Positions 1 to 10,600 of a DNA stretch of 64,000 nucleotides are shown one piece after another. The translations under genes were made by a program, and so were the position numbers. Every line of letters starts with the position of its first letter. Position 1 is the stretch's first letter. The notes beneath the pieces are model-generated. The model saw only the letters and a list, made by a program, of their open reading frames with translations. It was not told the origin of the DNA and did no database searches. Source of the stretch: Telopea speciosissima (lineage: Eukaryota > Streptophyta > Magnoliopsida > Proteales > Proteaceae); assembly GCF_018873765.1 (NCBI RefSeq), contig NC_057926.1, positions 35,386,946 to 35,450,945 of the forward strand, in the 5' to 3' direction.

Positions 1-400
1 GTCAAGGATCTGTCGATTGAGATCAGCACCTTGAAAATAAAAAATGAAGATCCCACTTTCTAAGCCAAACACCTCAACCCCCTCCTACGTGACTCCACTT
101 CTCAGTGACAAAACATTTCATCACTGAGAATGCTGGCTTAGGTCCAAAAACATAGCCAACAAGAGCACATTCCCATCGATCCTTTTCTTCAGTCAAATCA
201 TCCGTTGTACACACAGCAGCCTTTTCCCCCTCAATCACAGATGGTTCAAAGTAGGAAATATCCACAACCCCCTCCTTAACTTTCCCTCTGGAGAAGAGGC
301 TTGCCCAAGAATGCTGTGAATCACCCCACAGACCATTATGCACATTAATGGTGGGGGAGTCAACACCAGCAGGCACCGGACTACCAATCCCGATTGCCAT
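1..400 (-). pseudogene. DUF4283-type LINE ORF1 fragment, cut by window edge
   Basis: A minus-strand frame of 108 codons starts at 400 and stops at 74. It contains a motif typical of DUF4283, the N-terminal domain of plant L1 LINE ORF1 and related gag-like proteins: W-E-C-A-L-V-G-Y followed by a G-P-K-P-A-F-S-V-M-K stretch at about residues 76-95. Further DUF4283-like sequence seems to continue towards position 1 in another frame. The piece is therefore a decayed fragment that runs out of the window. No zinc knuckle or reverse transcriptase is visible. It could instead be a host DUF4283 gene, but the frame change argues for a LINE relic. Confidence 0.5.
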
Positions 401-1195
401 GACATCCGATAAATCTTACAGCCAACACCGTTTAATGTTCTTTCTCCTAAAAAATTATAGAGCCCATTAAAGAATTATCCATAATTTAGAGAAAATTTCT
501 TAGATCCATGGGATAAAAAAATAATTACAAGATAAGTATACTTAAAATTTGTTTTATATCCACAAATATAGAATTTGAAAAGATTTATCTAATCCCCAAA
601 TTAGTTAGTGGTCATCCCGCTAAACAAGAAAATAGAATTAAACTTCCTACAATATCTTTTGACATCATTTTTTTTCTACCAAAAAAAAAAAGTCTAAAGA
701 TAAGGCTTATTAACTTAACCGTAAACTCATATCACTTGCACAAGTTCCCCTTCGTTCCGTTTTTTCCCCTCCTCCATTCTTTTTTCCTTCCCTCTTTGTT
801 AGATTGGGTTCCCTCCTCGCCAGGATCGCATTGAGTATCTATTCTAAGATCAATGATGACCCGAAACAGGATGCCCACGATAGCCTAGATCATCATTCAT
901 TAATGGATTAAAACTTGTCTAAAACCAGTATTTTAACTTGAATTAAAATGCGAAAAGATTATAAGAAAATTGACATTTTCTTCCAAGAATCCACAATTGA
1001 TGATTTTATAAACAACCAGAACAGATTCTAACTCTGAAGGCAATGCATGAACAAAGTGTCTTTTAACCTTCATGTTCTCTCTCCTCCTTGTTCTCCCCTC
1101 TCATGGCTCACAGGCCAGACATGACTGTAGTCTAGAGCTTATATTTTAAGGGATTTTTCGGAGTGATTTCAATAAAATATATATAATAAAAAAAG
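401..1195. other. AT-rich intergenic stretch, no gene seen
   Basis: I see no protein with family character and no complete element. About 25 bp around 453-477 (centred on tagagcccattaaagaa) recurs at about 36076-36099, so part of this stretch is a dispersed repeat. Confidence 0.5.
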
Positions 1196-1819
1196 GATAA
1201 TTTATACATACCACTCTTGAGGTTTGACGAAAGTATAGTTTTACCCCCCAATTTTGTGTAATTCTGCATACTCCCTAAGGTTTACAAACATTAACAAGTA
1301 AATCCAATGTCATTTTATGACTAACAATGTTAAAAAAGGTTGAAATGGCAAATTGCCCTTGCAAAGAAAAAAAAAAAACCTACAACTCATCTTCCCCAAA
1401 TCGATTGGGGAAGATGAGTTGCAAGTATCATCTCAATCTCTCTTTTGGATACTCTGCGCCTTCTCATCTCAATCTCTCACTCTGCGTCTTCTCATCTCAA
1501 TCTCACGTTGAATAGTGGCAGCTTTTGTGCATGTCTCCCTCCTCTCTTCACTAATCTGTGCATAAAAAACAGGCGAGAATCATCAAATCCTCGGAGTTCC
1601 ATCTCATATTTCTTTTTTACCCTAAAATCAAAGCAGTCTAAATTAAATAAAAAGTCGATTCTGATGTTGTTGTTGTTGTTTGATCACCGAATCAATAAAA
1701 CAAAATAGACTAAAACCCTAATTTGTAGTATTAGATATAGTAAGGATTCCAGACTATAAACTTTTGCGTTCAGAAGATCAGAAAAGAGGATCAGAGTTTC
1801 AGAGAAGAAGAAGAAAAAG

Positions 1820-2209
1820 ATGGAAAGGCTAAGAAGCTCAGATATGGACGAAGGAATGTCAGGTTTTCATATTAATGGAGGGGGAGGTGGAGGAGGAGCA
1901 GGACCAGGTAGTGGTGGGAATAACAGAGTTATTGGTGGAGGAACAAAGTGTGGGCGTTGGAATCCAACTGCAGAACCGGTTAAAGTTCTGACTGATCTGG
2001 TCAGATCTGGACTTCGAACTCCAACCACTAATCAAATCCAAAAGATATGTTCTCAGCTTAGCTTTTATGTTAAGATCGAGAGTAAAAATGTCTTCTACTG
2101 GTTCCAAAATCATAAAGCCAAAGAAAGACAGAAACGAAGGAGAGTTTCCGTTGAAGAGATCGATCCATTCGACAAAGCAGAGAAAGTGTTCCTTGCAAAA
2201 CGTAAGTGA
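1820..2209 (+). CDS. WOX5-like homeobox segment (captured, 3'-truncated)
   Basis: An open frame of 129 aa. A Gly-rich N-terminus (about residues 20-42) precedes a T-K-C-G-R-W-N-P-T start and a WUSCHEL-type homeodomain at about residues 45-108. The recognition helix reads KNVFYWFQNHKAKERQKRR. The pairing of KCGRWNPT with LRTPTTNQIQKI and KIESKN is closest to the WOX5/WOX7 group, which maintains the root stem-cell niche by repressing transcription in the nucleus. Position 53 is Pro and position 84 is Val, where WOX5 proteins I recall have Gln and Gly. The protein ends soon after the homeodomain, so the C-terminal repression motifs (WUS box, EAR-like) are missing. The reading frame runs through a canonical donor, gtaagt at 2202-2207, which suggests that exon 1 plus the start of an intron was copied. 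It lies between the arms of the Pack-MULE-like element. It may be transcribed or may be an inert captured fragment. Confidence 0.75.
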   Translation: MERLRSSDMDEGMSGFHINGGGGGGGAGPGSGGNNRVIGGGTKCGRWNPTAEPVKVLTDLVRSGLRTPTTNQIQKICSQLSFYVKIESKNVFYWFQNHKAKERQKRRRVSVEEIDPFDKAEKVFLAKRK

Positions 2210-2460
2210 AACACAAACTCATAACGACTAGTATTCGTTGGAATCTTGAAAAGGGAGAGAGGGAGAGATGAAAAGGACTGACGTGATTGAGAGCTCTCAG
2301 TGAATCAACCATGGCTGCGTTGGTCATATTCGTTGGAATCTTGTTCTTCTTGCAGATGGCTTGGAGTTCCCTCCTTAGGAGACTGGAAATCCATTGCAGC
2401 CGATTTTAAAGATTGGGTATTTTGTAGCAGATTAACGAGAAAAGAAAGAATTCCCAGAAA
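2210..2460 (+). other. Interior of Pack-MULE: second captured piece?
   Basis: A 17-bp direct repeat (tattcgttggaatcttg) lies at 2232-2248 and 2327-2343. At 2311 an ATG opens a short frame reading MAALVIFVGILFFLQ, which resembles a signal peptide. It ends in a pyrimidine-rich run and cag at 2353-2355, like an intron acceptor. This could be a fragment of a second gene joined to the WOX5 piece, or WOX5 intron sequence. I do not recognise the donor. Confidence 0.3.
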
Positions 2461-2733
2461 ACACTACAAAGAATAGGTGGAGTATTCAGAGTGAGATTGA
2501 GATGAGAAGATGCAGAGTATTCAAAGAGAGATTGAGATGATACCTGCAACTCCCCCAATCGATTTGGGAAGTTTTTTTTTTCTTTACAAGGGCAATTTTG
2601 ATATTTCACCCCATGTTTATAAAGTTGTTAATCATAAAATAACAGAATGGATTTAAGTGTTGACATTTGTAAACCTCAGGGTATGCAGAATTACCCAAAA
2701 CTAGGGGTAAAACTATACTTTCGTCAAAAAAAA

Positions 2734-3183
2734 AACCGTAACCCCACTCGGGCAAGGGTGTCTTGGCACGCGATCTTATGTCTGCACAACACTGGCAACA
2801 ATGGCAAGACGGATAGCCACCCCACAGGATCAAAATCCTCTACAATAACGGCGGGACGGTAGTGCACGCCAATGCGCCATAGAGGATTCAAATCCTCAAA
2901 AAATGCACCGAACATGGACAATCAAGCCGAAATCCAAACCCATACCGACAAAAACTGATAAGAAACGATACCAACCCGTTAAACAAACATGTTTCCCTCG
3001 TAATAATGTGTGTATATATAATATATATACGTTGAAAATCGAACTTAAATCGGACCGAATCCAATATCAAACCAATAACAGAATACCGAAATAAGTTGAC
3101 ACCTAAACCAAACCTTCCCTTATTGGTTAGGATTCGAATTCTCCCATTCTCAATCTGAAATCGATTCCGTCCGATCGAAAATA
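2734..3183. repeat. Old hAT-like non-autonomous remnant, partly disrupted
   Basis: Sequence rich in accgaac/aatccaa motifs. After the nested element at 3192-3705 it resumes as ccaaccgattgacaccactg (about 3714-3733). That matches the reverse complement of the GGTGTCAAT-type ends common on plant hAT elements. The left end is not clear. No coding frame was recognised. Confidence 0.3.
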
Positions 3184-3191
3184 GGCTGAAC

Positions 3192-3705
3192 TAGGGTGCA
3201 AGTTTGGCCTGTCGCCCAAACGCCGGCCCGCCGAGCCCGACAGTGGGTTGAGATATTTGGCCCGAGGGCGGTTATGGTGGAAATTTCGACCCTGAGTCGG
3301 GTCGGTCGGGTTAGGGTTGAGGCTTCAAGCTAAGCTTGCCTGCCGGCGACCCGATTTAAGTTATACTATAAAATATATATTGATATAATACATACATTAT
3401 AAACTTTAAATGTCACCTACTTTTTTATATAATATATTATATATGACGACAATAAGTGATATAATACTTTTTATTATAGTGTTATTTTATGTAAATTTGA
3501 TAATGTTCTCCCCGGTCCATTCCAACCCATGCATTTCTTTCCCCTTCCCCATGATCAGGGCCAATCAGGGTCAGCCCGGCCCAACCTTGAGAGCGGGTTA
3601 GGGTTGGATTTTTCTGGCCCTGAGGTCGGGTCAAGCCTAAGGGGACTTAGGGTTGGGCTAGGGTTCTGTAAAGCCCGGCCCAACTCGACCCTGTTGTAGC
3701 CCTAG
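3192..3705. mobile_element. Non-autonomous hAT element, perfect 8-bp TSD
   Basis: The element is flanked by ggctgaac at 3184-3191 and at 3706-3713. The ends are imperfect inverted repeats: tagggtgcaag at the left, and tagggctacaac when the right end is reverse-complemented. The interior is GC-rich at both ends (cggcccg and cggcccaac motifs) with an AT-rich middle, and has no transposase frame. An 8-bp duplication with short inverted repeats fits the hAT superfamily. It has inserted into an older repeat. A truncated relative lies at about 6553-6769. Confidence 0.75.
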
Positions 3706-3713
3706 GCTGAACC

Positions 3714-5335
3714 AACCGATTGACACCACTGATTAACGTTTTCTTGGCAATTCAGGTTTTCAAAAAATACATATTTCTCTCTAAAACCCTAACGCAAGGC
3801 ATAAAACGGTAAAACCTTTGGGCTAGACGTACGCGACTGATCAACGTCGCCCTTCAGGTTCTCCATACGAAACCAAACACGGAAGTAGATCACTTAGAGT
3901 TGGATTTTGGAACCCTAGTGTGTTCTCTTCTTCTCCGGTTCCGTTCCCGGATGATTTCATTGGCAGCCAGCGATTGAAGCTCCAGATTGTAGAACTCCAT
4001 CGGCTATTGCAGCTGCGGAAAGGCGACCGGTGAGCCCCTGCCCCAATGCCCCCTTTTTCTTCTCTGTCTCCGTCAAGTCCATCAGGGCCTATCTCCTATA
4101 AGTTCTCAGATGGATGTATCTCTCTCTCTCTCTCTCTGACCAGCGATGCTCTATACTCAGTTTTGCAGCGCTTTATATTTTTTAGAGCTGCTACCCTCTT
4201 TGCCAGTTTTGGTGAATGGATGAAAAGTCCATAAAATGAAAAAATCCATGAATTTATTTGTTGGTTTCTCACTCTCTGTGCTCTATTTAAAAAAAAATAA
4301 AAAAAAATCAATTCATAGGTGAAGACTGAAGAAAGAGAAGGGAATTTTTAGTGTCTGATGTTATTTTTTTTGAGTGTTTGCACATTAATATCTGGTTGTA
4401 CCATGGCATGGACTTTGGAAATTCGGTGGACTGTACAGTGGTAGAACTTGAAAATCCAAAACATTGGAATTTGGAACTCACAAAAATTAAAAGCAACTCA
4501 AAGTTAATACAAAAAAACTGAAAAATATAAAAATAATAACAACTCAATTACTCAAATTCTCAAATCGAAATCCCTAACCAGCTAACCCTCACGGACCAAG
4601 TAGGCAAATACCAAAGACCAAAGTAATAAAAAAATTAAACAGCTCAACCGCAAGTTGGAATTCTAGCTAGCCGCTTTCCCTTCCTCTTCTCCGTCTCCAT
4701 TCCAAGACAAGTTCAGCGTCTGTTGAAGGCTTGAAGGCTTGAAGGCTTGAAGCAATACCCCATGTTATCTTCCTCTTCGTTTTTTTTCCAAAAACCCGAT
4801 TGATTGCCGAAATCCATCGAAAGCGATTGCAGCGGCAGGAGTTTCTCTCGGTTCGGCCAGAAATCTCCACCGGTCCTAGCCCTTGCCCTGGTGCCCTTTT
4901 CTTCTCCGGATTATATTTGGACTGTGAGTCTCTCTCTCTCTTTTCCCTTTAAGCTTTCCCTCTAAGCCTTGTATTTCTTTAGGTTTCGGTGATCTATTTG
5001 CATGGAACCGGGAAGGTGTTTTTCAGTTTTTCCCAATCGTCTTTACTCTTTAGTCCATACATCTTCCAATAGGAAGAAATAATTTGTCTTCTCTTTACAG
5101 GAAAAAATATTATTTCTGTTGGGTACCTTGGGAAAGCCCAATAATCCCTTGGTTTGCTATTAATTGTAATTTATGGTTGGTTTAGTTGTTATAGAAATTC
5201 GATTTCTTGGATCGAATTTTTTGAGATTCGAACAGGAAAACTGAATTGGGTTTAGTGTCTGATTCAGCGGATTGAGGGTCTTCTTTCATCTGATTTCAGG
5301 TAGAGATAGTGATTTTTTAATCTCTTACGTTAGTA
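3714..5335 (+). other. Possible 5' exons of an unrecognised plus-strand gene
   Basis: Two stretches look like plant 5' untranslated exons. About 3880-4030 is rich in CT/AAACCCTA-like sequence and ends at a gtgagc donor. About 4670-4922 carries three copies of gaaggctt near 4725-4751 and ends at gtgagtctctc. They may be alternative first exons of the gene whose possible last exon lies at 5587-5772. No long coding frame is present here, and the call is speculative. Confidence 0.25.
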
Positions 5336-5586
5336 TTGGTGGTGAAAAATCATTGGAGAAACTTGGGCATCATTTTGTTTTCCATGTACTACTTGAGAAA
5401 TCTGGATTTTCTTTTCTCTGTTCTATTTAGTTTCTACAATGTTAATGGATCTGCTATTGCTGATCTTTCCATGTTTACAGAGTCGATGTTGAAATTTTTT
5501 ATAGATTCAATGCTTACTTCTGAGAAGGATTCTATCAATTTTGTGCAATACCAGAATGTATCCGAAACAAGGCACACAGTATCCCA

Positions 5587-5772
5587 ATGCTTGGATCTGA
5601 TGATATTGTTATTTATAATAGTCATAACAGAAAGAAAACTGATAAGAAAGGATCTTGCATTGTGGAAGTTGTTGATCTAAAATGTGGAAGCCATGAGAGA
5701 GCATGGTCCAACTCAATCACCCACCAGTTCCGGAAGCTCTCTTTCTCAAAGCTTTCTCAAAGCTTTAGTTAG
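5587..5772 (+). CDS. Possible terminal coding exon, unrecognised gene
   Basis: The frame from 5587 to the TAG at 5770-5772 has a coding character unlike the surrounding noise: a basic NRKKTDKK patch, then IVEVVDLKCGS, then RKLSFSKLSQSFS at the end. I do not recognise the family with certainty. The frame is open a little upstream of the ATG. A neighbouring frame is open across about 5336-5680, so the true exon start is unclear. Its stop overlaps tail-to-tail with the stop of the minus-strand gene at 5769-6110. It may be a genuine last exon, a pseudogene piece or chance. Confidence 0.3.
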   Translation: MLGSDDIVIYNSHNRKKTDKKGSCIVEVVDLKCGSHERAWSNSITHQFRKLSFSKLSQSFS

Positions 5773-6110
5773 TGCTTTACATTTTTCACATCAGTCTTCA
5801 GGTTTCTGTAAGAGAAGTTAGGAACTCCATTGGGTCGATTACTATCAGCAGCCTCCACTAGAGAACAAATGCTGGGTAGAAGCCTAATGTTAGTTGTGCC
5901 CCCTTTCTTCTTCTTTGATGCCATGATCATAAACCCAAACTTGGGTTGGAAGCCATTACTGGTGGATGTGATGTCTGTAATCTGTGACTCAGGTTTCTTG
6001 GGGATTCCATTGCTGGCCAACTCAAGTTTGCTGAAGTAGTCAATCTCTTGTTGGATGAGGGATCCAACAGTGCCTCGTGCACCGACCTCGATTGGAAAGG
6101 GTACAGCCAT
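5769..6110 (-). CDS. Small plant protein of unknown function (113 aa)
   Basis: A complete frame from ATG at 6110 to TAA at 5769. The N-terminus begins MAVPFPIEVGARGTVGSL, followed by an acidic segment with QQEIDYFSKLE (about residues 20-30). A basic patch SKKKKGG comes next, then RLLPSICSLVEAADSNRP and NGVPNFSYRNLKTD near the end. The GARGTVGSL and SNRPNG segments resemble a family of small, uncharacterised plant proteins that I recall only loosely. There is no signal peptide or membrane segment. The frame needs no intron. Codon use and the complete open frame support a real gene. No function is proposed. Confidence 0.6.
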   Translation of the reverse strand: MAVPFPIEVGARGTVGSLIQQEIDYFSKLELASNGIPKKPESQITDITSTSNGFQPKFGFMIMASKKKKGGTTNIRLLPSICSLVEAADSNRPNGVPNFSYRNLKTDVKNVKH

Positions 6111-7560
6111 AGGTGCAGGAAAACTGGCAGCTGTGAGAAGATTCTTTAATACATAAGTTTAGGTTGGAATAGTTTGGGAAGAAGGCATTGTGGGAGAAGT
6201 GGAGAGGTGGGTTTGGGTCTGTCTTGGTGGGAGGATTGCTTTGGCCTTTAAGGTTTCCCCTGGGGGGGGGGGGGGCGCATGTATATAGTTAAAAGCGCTT
6301 TATCTAAAGTGGACAGAAAGGAGCGTCGCATTAATTTGGATGGTGAGTGATGAACATTTTTTTAGTGAATTTAGTTTTAATGTTCTTATTTGTTAATAAT
6401 CATGTATCCTTTTCATTCGAGGCCAGTAATCTGTTTCTTGTTTCTTTGTTGGGTTAATAAAATGAGAGAGTGCTACTTGCTTGTGTGAAAGCATGCGTGG
6501 TCATGGCTTATAGATATAGTCTGTTTGTACATTGAAAGCATATAGTCTGTCAGGGTCAGGGTCAGGGTCAGGGCTAGGGTCAATAGACCAAGCCCGGTCC
6601 AATCAGGGCGGGCTTGGGCTGGGCTTGGCCCAGCAGGGTCAGGGTCAGGGTCAGGGTTTTTAGGCCTTGAGTCAGGGTCAGGACGGGTCTGGGCTGAGCT
6701 AAGGGGACTCAGGGTTGGGCTAGGGTTTTAAAAAGCGCGGCCCAACTCGACTCTGTTGCAGCCCTAGGTAGAACTCTTGATAATCCTGTAAAATAATTCT
6801 TCTTGCTTTATTGTGACACCCATGACCCTATCCCCTGCTAGTGAACGAGGTTTATTGGTTTGGTTTAACTTGTTTTCTCATCCTTTTAATAGAGATGTCT
6901 TCATTCTTTATGCTTTGTTTCTTTTGTTATTGAAAATTATAACCAGTGTCAATGGAAAATCATGTTCTTCTGGCTGTTATATTGGTCAAAATTGGTTGGG
7001 TCGCTGGTCCTTTTTCATGTTGTTCAAAATGACTGTTTTTTCCCCCAAGATTCTAACCATGGAACTTTTTTCTGCTGGGTCTGTTGACAGTGACCTTGTT
7101 AAGCCAATAGTTAGGCAATGTATGGTTGTCCATTTTTAGGTCAGCAAACACACTTAGTAGAGAAAAATTAGAGCATCCCACACCAATAAACAAATTTGAT
7201 TTTGTTTATTAGAATTTCTTATAACAAGTTACAAACTTCCACCAAACTCTTAAGATAATAAACAAATAATTGCAGCATGATAGAGTAGAGATCATAGCTG
7301 ACATTGGTGGATGTAAGTCTGCCTTGGGTCTTCTGTCTTTATCATTGTGTTTATTAGGTGTACATGCCTGTTGCATAGTGAATATATGCCCGTATTTTTT
7401 GCTCCCAGATTTTTACTGAGCAACCATATTAAACATGTACCGTATCATTGCCGTACATGTTTTATTAGTCCGGATTTTTTTTAAAGTATTATTGCTGTTT
7501 AGTCCGTTTAATTTCCGTATGTATCCGTACCTATATTATTGCCATTCCCGAACTTACTAA
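6111..7560. other. Intergenic: G-run, truncated hAT repeat, no gene
   Basis: A run of 14 G lies at about 6262-6275. A truncated relative of the hAT element at 3192-3705 lies at about 6553-6769; the two share a right end containing gggttgggctagggtt and cggcccaactcgac, and this copy has extra agggtc units. About 7385-7560 is rich in short ccgta motifs just upstream of NRPAC1. No convincing coding frame. Confidence 0.4.
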
Positions 7561-7646
7561 CTATGGTCTCATACTCTTCACTTAAAGCAAAACCCATTCA
7601 ACTCTCCACGACTCTGAAGTTTGCTTAATTTGCGGAGGAGTCGATC

Positions 7647-10600
7647 ATGCCTAGGGTCTCCGCTCTCGACTTGCCTGATTTGCCCAAGGGGCAGCTCCCT
7701 CCGCACCTTGAGCTTCAGCGGACTCGTGTCCACTGTGCAGCTGATGCTCCAACGCATGTATGTTTTCCCCACTCATGATGGTTGTACAGTTTTCATTTTT
7801 GGATTCTTGTGGATGCTCTATTGAAGTTTTTTCCCCATCCCTTTTCACGAAGTTATTGTTTTCTACTGCCTTCTTCTTCTTCTTCTTTTTTTTTTCACGT
7901 TTTGGGAGTCTTTATGTTTGAAGACAGATAATATTCAATACTCTGGTGCCTATGCAATGATGGGAGTTGATAATGGTTCTCGGTTGGATGAGTTCTGCAA
8001 AAAGTTCAGAGTCGAAGTGATTCGACTGACGGAGGACGATATGGAATTCGATATGATTGGTATCGATCCTGCCATAGCCAACGCGTTTCGGAGGATCCTC
8101 ATAGCAGAGGTATGATTTTTACGAGGTCCATCGATCCTCATTCACTACATTAGCTTTTTAACATTTTCCTTGTTCCCCATAGCATTGAGAATTGACTTGT
8201 CTATGTGTGTTGGATTAACCCTCCCTTTTTTTATCCATTCTATTCTTCAGACATTTGGTTTTTTAAATTGAAGTTTTTTAAACGATGGGCGTTCATGTTG
8301 ATTCGATTTTATGTTTTTTTCTTCATCCTGTTACTTGCTATTTAATGGGTTTTTTCTGTTACTTGCTGTTATTTAGTTTGAAAGTGACTTGGGAAAAAGT
8401 GATGAGAAAGATATTGAGGGCTTTGGGTAACGTATATAGATTGAAACAACATTAAATGGCAAAATAGTATCTGTGGGGCCAACCCTATTTAGCTGGGAGA
8501 AGAATTAGATGAATTGAGAACCCAATTTGCACCATCCATTCAAACTATACACCAATCGCATGGTGGTAAATTTTCAAAAAAATTATTATTTAGTGTGTAA
8601 CTTCTTTAACAAAAAGGATTAGTTGGGCTGACTGCTCATTTGCATGCTCCATTCTAATTGTGCACTGACAGTATGGTGTAAAATTTTGAAAACAACATTT
8701 TTCCAGTGCCTAACTTCTTTTAACTAAAGTAGAAGGTAAAAAATCTTAAAGTAGGTCCTTGCGACAAAGTTTCAGTGATCCCATGTATTTCAATAATTCA
8801 TGAACAGGAAGCCATGTTATGTAGGGCTTTTGTCAAGGTTGAAGTGTTGGTGATGAGTATCGAACTTACAGTGATTAACATGGTCTTAGATAGGTTTGGA
8901 AAATTGGTCCTAGTAGTCATCTCTTCTATAGATGGGAATGGATAACTCATATGCAATTGTTCATGTGAGCCATCAAGCGAGCAATTGCTTCTACCGTGAA
9001 TGGGTATAGGATCTGACTTAAGGTTCTAAATCTCGATGCCAAGGCTGGTTTCGACCAGCCAAGAAACTGAGATTTTCCAAGTTTCGACTGAAACCAGGTC
9101 AAAACCTGGTATTTTCTGGCAAAGCTCGACATTTCGTGTGCTGTTGAAACTGGTCGAAACTAGGCTGGGCAAAACTTGGTATTTTTCGGTCGAAACTGGT
9201 TGAAACCTGACTTGTGCCAAGTTTTGTCTCAGTTTCGCTGGGTTCTTGAACCATGATCTGACTGCCAAACCTCATCCATTCTTGATTGGGTTGCCTTTTT
9301 CTTTGTCCAGCAGGGTAATGTTTTAAGTTCTCTCTCTCTCGTGGTTGTTTCCATTTTATATTCAAACCCATTTTCATTGTTACAGTATCACACTGTGATG
9401 GTATGTTCGTTAGTTGGCATTCAGTGCTCTCTTTATGTTTGTACCCTTTCTGTTGTAATTGTTGATGGGGTTGGCTTTTCATTTGATGTGTTTTAAATTG
9501 GTAACTACTATTGCATGCAGCTCCCCACAATGGCTATTGAGAAGGTCCTGATTGCTAATAATACATCAATTATCCAAGATGAAGTGCTAGCTCATAGGTT
9601 GGGACTCATTCCTATAAAGGTCGACCCAAGGCTGTTCGAATATATGTCAGGTTTAGATGAATTCACCATGTGTTACAATACCATGTCTCTTTAACGTCTT
9701 GTCATCCTTCTTACTAATTATTGGCAACTATTAATTTGTAGAGAACGATACCCCGAATGAAAAGAATACATTAGTATTCAAGCTTCATGTTAAATGTAAA
9801 AAGGGTGACCCCCGTCTTACAGGTAAAATTATTTTTTTTTCTTTCTAAAGCTCTGTTGTGTGTGTGTGTGTGTTTGTTGGGGGTAATTGGTAAATGCGAT
9901 GCATTTTGCAGTGAAAACAGATACTCTTAAGTGGTTGCCCAATGGGAGTGAATTTCTACTCGCATCTGAAAACCCAGCATCAAATCCAGCTTCGAAACCG
10001 AAAACTTATACATCATTCACTTGTAGCCAAGACTCATTGCCAGAATTTTCCGACCAACCAATTGCCCCTAAGCATAATGATATTATTCTCGCTAAGCTTG
10101 GACCAGGCCAGGTAACTGTGTTGTCTATTTCATCTTCCTATTGGTTATTTTTCTACAACTAGGTTGTTTATGTTTTTTATCTTGAACAGATTGTTACTAT
10201 AAGACATTACAGTATAAAGGCATTTGAATAATTATGTTTGTGACCCTTTAAATTCTTCCTTTGGATTCTAGTTTATTTGCATAAATAAATTGAACACCAA
10301 CTATAATATCTAGGGAAAATTACTGCCCTCTCCCCTGTACTTTGCCCTAATTACTCACTCCTCCCTTCGATTTTGCCCACTTACATGCGATTCCTTTATA
10401 GTTTCCACAAAATTACTAAAACCTCCCCTGCAGTTAGTTTCCGGCTGTTAAGTCGTGACGTGGCGTATTTATATTTTTTCTAATACCAAAACTAACCCTG
10501 GGTCCATGTAAATTAGACCCTTTTACCCTTTTGATTAAAAAGGATTCTTCTTTCTTGTTCTTCTTCGTCCTCCTGTAACCCTACCCACCCCCACCCCTCT

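Larger units (their letters stand above)
1196..2733. mobile_element. Pack-MULE-like element carrying a WOX5 segment
   Basis: The stretch from 1225 to about 1500 is matched in reverse complement by about 2470-2726. Both arms carry the same order of motifs: tgacgaaagtatagtttta, then taattctgcata, aggtttacaaa, attgccctt, cgattggg and repeated catctcaatctc units. Long terminal inverted repeats around a host gene segment are the hallmark of gene-capturing Mutator-like elements. The left arm has about 25 extra terminal bases (from about 1196) that the right arm lacks; there the sequence runs into an A-tract at about 2725-2735. I therefore found no target-site duplication. No transposase is present, so the element is non-autonomous. 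Arm differences suggest it is not very recent. Confidence 0.7.

Noticed and set aside
1859-2113. Minus-strand frame opposite the WOX5-like segment
   Set aside because: Shadow of the homeobox coding strand with no protein signature.
5336-5680. 114-codon plus-strand frame
   Set aside because: First half is hydrophobic, intron-like sequence. Only a short central part looks protein-like, and it overlaps the alternative frame kept as a low-confidence exon.
6553-6769. Repeated cagggt units resembling telomeric DNA
   Set aside because: The unit is agggtc, not the plant telomere unit tttaggg, and the right end matches the hAT element at 3192-3705, so it is a truncated copy of that repeat.
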